Source: Hirundichthys speculiger
Lineage: Eukaryota > Chordata > Actinopteri > Beloniformes > Exocoetidae
Direction: 5' to 3'
Length of the DNA: 64,000 nucleotides
NCBI GenBank assembly: GCA_018398805.1
Contig: JAGFBZ010002560.1
Location: forward strand, 186,001-250,000
The first letter of the stretch is position 1. Every line of letters starts with the position of its first letter. Below are positions 56,884 to 64,000 of the stretch, piece by piece. The notes under the pieces were generated by a model that made no database searches, was not told where the DNA came from, and saw nothing but the letters and a program-made list of their open reading frames with translations. The position numbers and the translations under genes were made by a program.

Positions 56884-57265
56884 TAGGGCTGTAGCGGTAC
56901 ACTAATCTCGTGATACGATACAATACATACACGATCATCCGGCACACGATGCGATATATATCGATATTCATCTTACAATACATTTACATCATTTTCTGAA
57001 ACATTTTAAGTGATTTTGGTGACATCTTGTGAGTGTTCCAATGACTTTGTTTGAATTAATTGAACTGAAAGCATCAATTACACATTATATGGCCGGTTTC
57101 ATTTATTTAAACAGTGCAAATTGTTACTTGCAAGCTTTTAAAGGTGGGACACGGGGGTTTTGAAAGAAGCTTAGAATATCGATACACGCGACTGAAAAAT
57201 CGATACTCGATACTTGATAAAATATCAATATATATCGCAGTATCTATAACATCGTTCAGCTCTAT
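56884..57265. mobile_element. hAT MITE (382 bp) with TAGGGCTGTAGCGGTAC end
   Basis: The left end is TAGGGCTGTAGCGGTACAC; the right end, read in reverse, is ATAGAGCTGAACGATGTTAT. Iterated CGATATATATCGATATTC and AAATCGATACTCGATAC motifs fill both flanks. Sequences CTACGAAT (56876-56883) and CTACGATG (57266-57273) match at 6 of 8 positions and probably mark the target duplication. Confidence 0.65.
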
Positions 57266-57273
57266 CTACGATG

Positions 57274-58389
57274 TCAAGAATGATGACTCGTCGCTGATGA
57301 GTTCCTCTTCAGTCGTCGTCGGTGTGCGGTGAGAGTAAATAAACCTTTCTGTCGTAGCATTTCGGAGAGATAAAAACGCTTCTGAAAAGGAGAATGCAGT
57401 CAGAGTTGGGGAGAAGAGCTCATCTTTGGATTCATGTTTTCCTTTGAAATGACGCCAGGCTGCAGTAATGAATACGTCATTTCAAACTGCATTTTATCTG
57501 GCTTGTAAGTAGACGGAGTCAGAGGATATAATGTGGCTTTCGCTCACAATCGTCCGATGTAGGACAGCCGATTTTTTACCGACGACATCGCCGCGATTCT
57601 TTCACCTCGCTGATCTTTTATCTGCGATGGCCCAAAATCCACGCGGCGTGTAAGTGCCCTGAGAAAAGTGACTAAAATTAGAGCCGTTACTCGTCTGATC
57701 AGTTAACTGTTCGACCTGTGCTGTTTCAAATAGCTCTGGACTTAAAGGTTTCAAGAGCTCAGCGAGGAGTTTATTTGAGCTAACAGCATTTTAGCGGGGT
57801 GGAGAACAGCCGAGGCATCGTTTCATCCTCTCATTGGGATTCACACCTGCTTTCCTTCCTCAGCTCCCGCCTCCTGTAGCATGAAAATCCCATCTGATGG
57901 AAGGTAACTGAAACCAAATATAAGACACGGAGAGAACTCAGCGTTTAGATGAAGAGATGCATATTTTAAAATGTATTTCCCTTGTTGGCGTTGTCTTTGT
58001 TTTTTTTGTTTTTTTGCCTTTAATCTGATCCAGTCCTGATAATCCACGATTGCACATTCCTCTCGCTAACACATGACCATCATCAATCATAAATATTAAT
58101 ATTGATCGGATTGGTCAGCGGCTGAAGGTGAAATAAAAGAGAAAGAGAGGGGACAGCAGAGTGATCGGGTATCGATTGCCTGAAACATAGTGGGGGGTTT
58201 GATGTGAAAACCTGGAGGAAAAAGCACGAGATGATGACAAACAAGAAAGCAGGGGATGAAATTAACGACAAAAGAACTCAGAGTAAGCTCTCAGGTAAGA
58301 GACAGAAACCAACTGATATTTAAATCAAACGGCGAGTGGGTGTGATCGATCTCTCTCACCGGCCCGGCGGTCGGGACGGGACGTGCATA
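57274..58389. other. first intron, no gene seen
   Basis: No exon or repeat family was recognised. A T-rich tract lies at about 57998-58014. Confidence 0.5.
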
Positions 58390-58417
58390 GCTTGCGCAAG
58401 CTCGAGGTCAGAGGTCA
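58390..58417. promoter_or_regulatory. C/EBP palindrome next to a perfect DR1 nuclear-receptor site
   Basis: GCTTGCGCAAGC at 58390-58401 is a 12-bp perfect palindrome with an ideal C/EBP core, TTGCGCAA. Four bases further, AGGTCAGAGGTCA (58405-58417) is an exact direct repeat with one-base spacing, the class bound by RXR heterodimers, HNF4 and COUP-TF. The pair lies in a CpG-rich part of the first intron. Enhancer function is inferred from motif quality only. Confidence 0.35.
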
Positions 58418-61400
58418 AGCAGGGCCGGCTCACGTCGAGACGGTACATCCACTTAGCCCGTTAGCGTCTTTGAGATCACAAACGCTCAGCCGCGGTCACG
58501 CCGAGGTGACCCTCAGAGAGGCGCTGGCTGTTTACTCGGACAGATTAATGGTCTGAAACCAGCAAGTCATCAGCTGGTCCACCCCTCACCCCCCCCCCAC
58601 CCACCCGCGCGGCTGTCTCGTAGCTCCGCTGGGCTGCGACGGTATATATTTACCTCCCTTCATGTGGCTAATCTCTCCTGAGCTTGTCATGAAACTTTTA
58701 CGCTTAATGCCATCGCATGTTCAATAGTGTTTATTGATGGCTGTGTGGCTCTTTGTGGAGGACCGGTGTCAGCAGTGAGGGTGGGGGGGGGAGGGGGGAA
58801 GGACAGCTCTGTATCCTTTCGTGAGCAGAATACTACACTTACTTGAGCTCTATCTTGTGGGACACACACAAACACACACTTCCTTGGCACAGTCAGGTGT
58901 GACCGTCGCCCAGAAGCCCAGAATCGAATTTTAACACTTTGCGAGCAGCGCGGTGCCGTGGAAGCGTTTGAGTCCGCGGGTTGGAAAAGTATTAACCTCC
59001 TCCCACCAGGGGCTGCAGTGACCAGTCAGCTTTTTTTTTTTTTTTTTTTTCCCCAGATTTGTGCCTGGTGGCATTTTCTTCTCTCTGCGACAGCTTAAAG
59101 CTGGAAAAAAAAAAAAAAAAAAAAAAAGCCTCTGTTTGCAGAGCGCTGGGGAAATGCTTTGTTCAATCCGGTTTTGCTGCCTTCCACCGCAGCGACTCAG
59201 TGTGAAGGCCTTTAACCGCTGATGGCTCACGGCATCAATGAGCAACCATTTCTATACTTTCCTGCAAACTCATCTTTTTTTTTTTAAATGGAAAAAGAAT
59301 CACAAATTAGAGTGAAGTGATTAACAGGGAGGTTACTGTGGAGTTGCATCCTTGACTGATATCAGCAGTCCAGCTGTGTGTGTGTGTGTGTGTGTCGGCT
59401 GCTTGTGTGGGCTGCTTTCTCCTACAAGTTTTTAATGTTGACGGTAAACAGAGCATTTAGGAAGTTGAAGAAAAGCTCACTAATCTGCTGTTTTGCACCA
59501 GGAAACATCTTCCAAATCCCACTGCAAACGCGGCGATCGCACAGCGTCATGTCTGGAAAACAGACCGCCCATCTGTGAGTGGACCCGGCTCTGATCAAGT
59601 TTGTGTCCGTGCATGCTTGCTGAGGAATGCACCTCACAAAAGCAGATTATTTAAGCTAAAAAGACCCCTGATATAGTGAAAAGTTGTGATTTAACACCCA
59701 TCTTCGGACCGATCCTCAAAAGGTTCGATGCTTCAAAACCCATAAGAGCTTTTACTGCTGAAATGATGACAAAATAAAACTATACAATTTAAACAGTTAA
59801 CAGCATTGAATATCTGTCCTGGATCAAATCACAGGTCATCCATATTAACATGAAGGACACAGGTTTTGAGAATATTGTTGCCCAGGTGATGAGAGAGACA
59901 CGTAGACGGGAGAGCAGACTCATTCATGAAAACTGGATCGTCAGGTCAGTCTGGCTCACGGCTGAAAAACTCGACACGTGCCGGTTTAGCCGGTTATCAG
60001 AGAAAGTAGATGCTCCATCGATGAGCTGTTCGTCATTTTTCAGGTCACACAAATCAAAAACAAAAAACGGAAACACACACGTCTGCTCCAAGCTCCTCCT
60101 CCTACTACGATCAAGGTAACACACCTGGTCATAAAATCAGAGCAGCGACTCCCATCTGGCACACACACACGCAGTCGGCCTTCAAAGAAAAGCTGAGTAA
60201 CTGATGTTTTTGATAAAAACAATGAATCGGTGTGTGTGTGTGTGTGTGCGTGTGTGTGTGTGTGTGTTTACGGCGGACCAGGATATCTATTTCCTCTCCG
60301 TGAATTGTGCCTGCTCTCCCTTTGGCAGCTCAGTAAATCAAAGCATCTTATGCCCTCCTTCTCCCACACTCCTTTTGTGCATGTGTTTGTGTGTGTGAGT
60401 CTTTTGGCAGTCGTGGCTGGCACACAACCGCGAGGCCCATTTCATCCTCACACACACAAACACACACAGAAACACACACACACACTGGCTCACACAAAGA
60501 CAGCTTGACAGTGAAGGGGCTACCCTGCTGCGCCTACTTTGTGTTTATTGATTGATCGTGTCTTCCTCTGCAGACTTTCTTCGGTTTCATCTTGAATGTG
60601 CTGGTGTGCGTGTCCGTATGTGCGTGCGCGTGTATGATATGTAGCGGTCGGTGCTGAAAGCGCATATTGTGATGCTAGCTCCCATCTGCGTCGCCGCCGC
60701 GACTCGTCTATCTCCAGTTTTCCTATTATGATTTATCTTCTTTTTTTTTTGGGATATCGGCCTTCTGTCTCTTTCTTTCTTCATGTTGGTGTGTGTGTGT
60801 GTGTGTGTGCATGTGTGTGTGTGCGTGAACTGTTAAGTAAAGTAGAGCAGCATTCGGAGCCTTAATGGCAGGAAGTAAGCTTCAGGGAAACACAAAGAAA
60901 AAAGTGTCAGCAGTTGCCCTCTCACACGCACATACACACATGCACACACGCATTTGTGTGTGTGCACATGCACAAAACAGTGCAAATAGAAAATTCATGA
61001 TTCAGTTTCACAATTTCTTGTTGATTATATTTGAAAAAAGCTTAGGCTAAGCTTAGAATCACACTTGGATCATATATATATACATATATACATATTAATA
61101 AAAGCCATATAAGCTGTGAGTACAGACTATTACCATTTATTTACAGTGTGTGTGTGTGTGTGTGTGGTGTGTGTGTGTGGGGGGGGGGCACTGCTCATTA
61201 AATCCCCTCGTTTCTCCTTCTCTTATGCCTCCCGTTGGTCTCCCTCCTCTCTTCTCCTTATTGTGGTTTCTTTTAATTGGAGTCTGAGGTGGTAATTACA
61301 GGGAGGGACGGAGTCAGGGAGAGGAGGGAGAGGAGGAGGGAGGGGGGAAGGAAGCAGGGGGGTTTGGAGAGGTGAAGGAGGGAGGAAGGAGACAAGGACG

Positions 61401-62325
61401 AGGTGGAAAGGAAGAACGTGGAAGTGATGAAAGACGTTCAGAAGCAATGAGGGAGTTGAGACGATGAGAAATGGCCACTAGTTAGTTTTGTTTCAAATCT
61501 GTTTGAGGAAAACCTTGTCTTTAGTGCTACTGAAGCGGAAAAATTAATAAACTTTATGCTACATTTAGCATAGAGAACCATTTCACTCATTTCTACACCT
61601 TCTCTGAGTAGTTTGGTGACTTTAATAGTCTGCTCCCAAAGCTGTGTAAAGATGTATAAGACAAGACAGTTACAGGAGCTCTCTGAGGGTGACGGACAAT
61701 CAGGAGCTCCCAGCATGCATCTGTACATAAATGGACTGCAGAAAACCTGCCCCATATAGGATTGAAATGTGCTTTGGCAAAATTGTTTTAATTTATTTTT
61801 TTTTTAAAAATCTGGGTTGCACTTGGGCCAGCCATATAAACAAACCCGAGAGGGTAATTCAGATGGAGCCAATATGGAGCAATCCCCTCGTACGGACCCA
61901 CACCCAGATGTTGGCTGGTACACCTTCATGGGTTCCTTTCCCTGGTAGCATCCGAGCTACTCACAGAAACGATGTACGAGCCGGCTGCTCCTCATCAGAT
62001 CAATAAACCCTGGCCATCACGGTCGCTCCGCTCCTCCAGGTTTTCTTTTTTCTTTCTCTTGGGTCATGACAGGTTTTAGTTATCGCCTCTTTTATCTCCA
62101 GACATTCACGACACACCTGTACTGTTTTGACCCCAGTCTGTACAGTTGTGTCACAGATATATGACTAAAAAACTCTTATAAAGGCCTTATAATCAGACTG
62201 TATAACTCCAACATCTACTGCAGATGTCCGACACTTTTGCGTACCTGTGTGTTTACCTCGGTGCAGAAAAAATGCCGCGGACCTCAGCGTTGAGGGAGCA
62301 CCCCGCGTTAAATGAGATACAGTAG
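58418..62325. other. first intron with many TG/CA and poly-A/T tracts
   Basis: Poly-T and poly-A runs lie at about 59031-59050 and 59105-59127. (TG)n or (CA)n tracts lie at about 59376-59394, 60230-60267, 60446-60485, 60789-60829, 60920-60965 and 61146-61182. A purine-rich tract lies at about 61301-61400. No exon was recognised, and the open frames across these tracts are artefacts. Confidence 0.55.
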
Positions 62326-62356
<31 letters not shown>

Positions 62357-62383
62357 ACCCCCCCCCCCCCCCCCCCCCCCCCC
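62326..62383 (+). repeat. 58-bp poly-C tract with one interruption
   Basis: Thirty-one C, one A at 62357, then twenty-six C. The complementary strand is poly-G. Length in the real genome is uncertain, because homopolymers of this size are often mis-sized in assemblies. Confidence 0.95.
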
Positions 62384-63640
62384 GCCGTCTGGGACGAACG
62401 CACCCTCCACAGCACCAGCAGCGCTGAAAGCCAGCCGCGCCGTACGGATACATTAATGCTGATCCACATTATCATAATTGATGTGTCTGCCGAGCCTGTT
62501 TGTGTACATTGTGTGTGTGTGCGGGACTGTAAGTCCACGGGGAACACAGAAACGGCGAGAGGGGGTCTTTAGTGACCTGACTTTCATCTTTTAGCTTAAG
62601 GTTACGACAAAAGACAGGCTGCCCTAAAGTGTGCGAGTGCTTGTTCGGCCGTCAGATCAAAAATACGCAGCCTGAAACCGCTGGTTGTGATTTAAAGCTT
62701 TAATCAAAGGTTTCAGATGACATCACACTTCAGACTGCACGATGACATCAGAGCGGCCTCTCTCTCTCTCGGACAAGTCATCAGCTTAAGTGCTTTTATA
62801 TAATGGCTCCCTTGTTCACGTGGAGCAGAATGAAAATGAGCTCCCTGCAGTCTAGATTTGATTAGTATAATGCCCGCTGATACGTCGCTACAGCCGCAGA
62901 GGGCAGCGTGTGCGCGGGAACCGGGAACAAAAGCGGGTCGGTTTACCGACAACCGTTCGTCATGGTGAGTTTGTGATGTGTCATCTGCCACGCCGGTTGC
63001 GGGTTGACCCCTGGAGCCTCGGCTGGACGCTGCCTCTACACGGGTCTTCGCTCCGTCTCGAAGTTGGAGCCTCGCTTGGCCCGTCTCAGTTTCAGATCTG
63101 TGCTAAAGCACGGCACGGTTCCTCATCTCTGGCTCGGCTGGAGGAGGTGCTAAAGCAACACAACAACACAAATTCAAAAAATGTGAGCGGGTGGCATCGT
63201 GCTTTTTGATATAGAACCTGCTTTTGATGTATGCTAGATAAGATACCATCACCTTCAAAATGATCTTCTGTGTGATAAGGGAGTATATCGTACCTTCAAC
63301 TTCCTGTTTCCTTCTCTCTGATCTACTGGGACGTGATAAACAAGTGTTGTTATTTCCACGCTGACACAGTCAGCTGCTTGAATCTGAATCGGCTACCGTC
63401 CTGATCGGAGAACCGGATGGAGAGAAATCTATTAGTGGTTCTGTCTGTGTGTCATTGTGCAGAGCCTGGCTACTGTCTTAAAATAAAACAGTTGTATTAA
63501 AGACCGTGTGCATTCCAGTTAAACCATGCGCGCCTTAAGATTGGGTTTAGTGGCGTGACAGTAGTTTATAAGACTGAACTTTCTGATCCTTCTGTGAATT
63601 GCTTTGATAATGAGTTTTTCTTAACCTTGTGTGTGTTTAT
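62384..63640. other. first intron, no gene seen
   Basis: No exon or repeat was recognised in this interval. The frame 62910-63209 has no known domain. Confidence 0.5.
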
Positions 63641-63644
63641 TGAG

Positions 63645-64000
63645 TTTTGCAGGTGTGAGGCGGTAACTTCAATGAAATGAAAGGACATTTTAAACTATTT
63701 TAACAAATAAAAAACCAAAAAAGTGGGGCGTGCAATTTATTCAGCCCCCTTGCGTTAATACTCTGCAGCGCCACCTTCTGCTGCAGTTCCAGCTGCCAGT
63801 CTCTTGGGGTTTGTCTCTATCAGTTTAACACATCCAGAGACTAAATTCTGGTCCATTCTTCCTGTAAAACATCTGGAGCTCAGTGAGGTTGGATGGAGAG
63901 CGTTTGTGAACAGCAGTCTTCAGCTCTTTCCACAGATTTATGGAAATAAATACATTTATTTGTGAACCGTTCCGTTGTAGATTTGTCTTCATGTTTTGGA
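63645..64000 (-). mobile_element. Tc1-like transposon, terminal part, cut by window edge
   Basis: TTTTAACAAATAAAAAACC, then AGTGGGGCGTGCAATTTATTC and AGCCCCCTTGCGTTAATAC, are the 3' terminal and subterminal sequences of a well-known fish Tc1-like family. They are followed on the minus strand by the end of its transposase gene. About 50 bp present in usual copies are missing near 63939. The other end lies beyond the window. Confidence 0.8.
63825..64000 (-). pseudogene. Tc1-like transposase, C-terminal fragment
   Basis: On the minus strand, 63938-63825 reads NLWKELKTAVHKRSPSNLTE, then LQMFYRKNGPEFSLWMC and a stop at 63827-63825. This is the end of the DDE transposase domain of Tc1-like elements, where the ENLWxxLK motif contains the last catalytic acidic residue just upstream. 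The catalytic residue itself falls in a deletion of about 50 bp. The sequence further upstream (63999-63945) still resembles the KAKSTMEWFKNK segment but is out of frame, with a stop. The copy is therefore dead. Normal role: cut-and-paste transposition at TA. Confidence 0.8.

Noticed and set aside
62165..62572. Poly-Gly and poly-Pro open frames
   Set aside because: Direct readings of the poly-C tract.

Overview
This looks like teleost fish nuclear DNA. It has vertebrate-style GT donors and a CpG-island first exon, very low gene density, many CA/TG/GA microsatellites, and many DNA transposons of kinds common in fish: hAT-type elements with 8-bp target-site duplications, Tc1-like elements and the MITEs derived from both. 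Non-LTR retrotransposon 3' ends are also present. No bacterial, phage, plasmid or CRISPR feature was seen, and almost every long open frame is chance.

Only two protein-coding segments look real. (1) At 50318-50408 on the plus strand, a first coding exon encodes a signal peptide and ends in a perfect donor (GAG|GTGAGT). It lies in a CpG island with a full CRE and a GC box upstream, and its leader carries four short upstream ORFs. Everything from 50409 to the window end would be its first intron, at least 13.6 kb. I cannot name the gene. (2) At 41984-42145 on the minus strand, a 53-codon frame starts in a strong Kozak context and has a marked excess of G/C in third positions. It resembles a genuine short protein or first coding exon and is the most interesting unexplained item here.

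Layout: 1-41.9 kb is gene-free DNA packed with repeats. These include hAT-type elements at 0.97, 4.2, 9.7, 13.6, 16.7, 19.8, 20.8 and 38.4 kb, and a wholly decayed Tc1-like transposon with long inverted repeats at 27.9-29.4 kb. A GC-rich element occurs in opposite orientations at 6.1 and 36.6 kb, with a third fragment at 43.3 kb. A metazoan-type dispersed repeat occurs in opposite orientations at 8.3 and 23.3 kb, and a 505-bp tandem duplication carrying microsatellites lies at 33.6-34.5 kb. 42-49.5 kb holds the small minus-strand frame, possible conserved non-coding blocks, a hAT MITE and an ACTGTAA-rich element. 49.5-50.4 kb is the promoter, leader and first exon. 50.4-64 kb is intron with further hAT remnants, a C/EBP-DR1 composite site, a 58-bp poly-C tract, and the tail of a Tc1-like transposase gene at the right edge.

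The window does not show genes acting together in a pathway. Family names for repeats come from recognised termini, target-site duplications and protein remnants, not from a database search. Regulatory-site calls are motif matches only.
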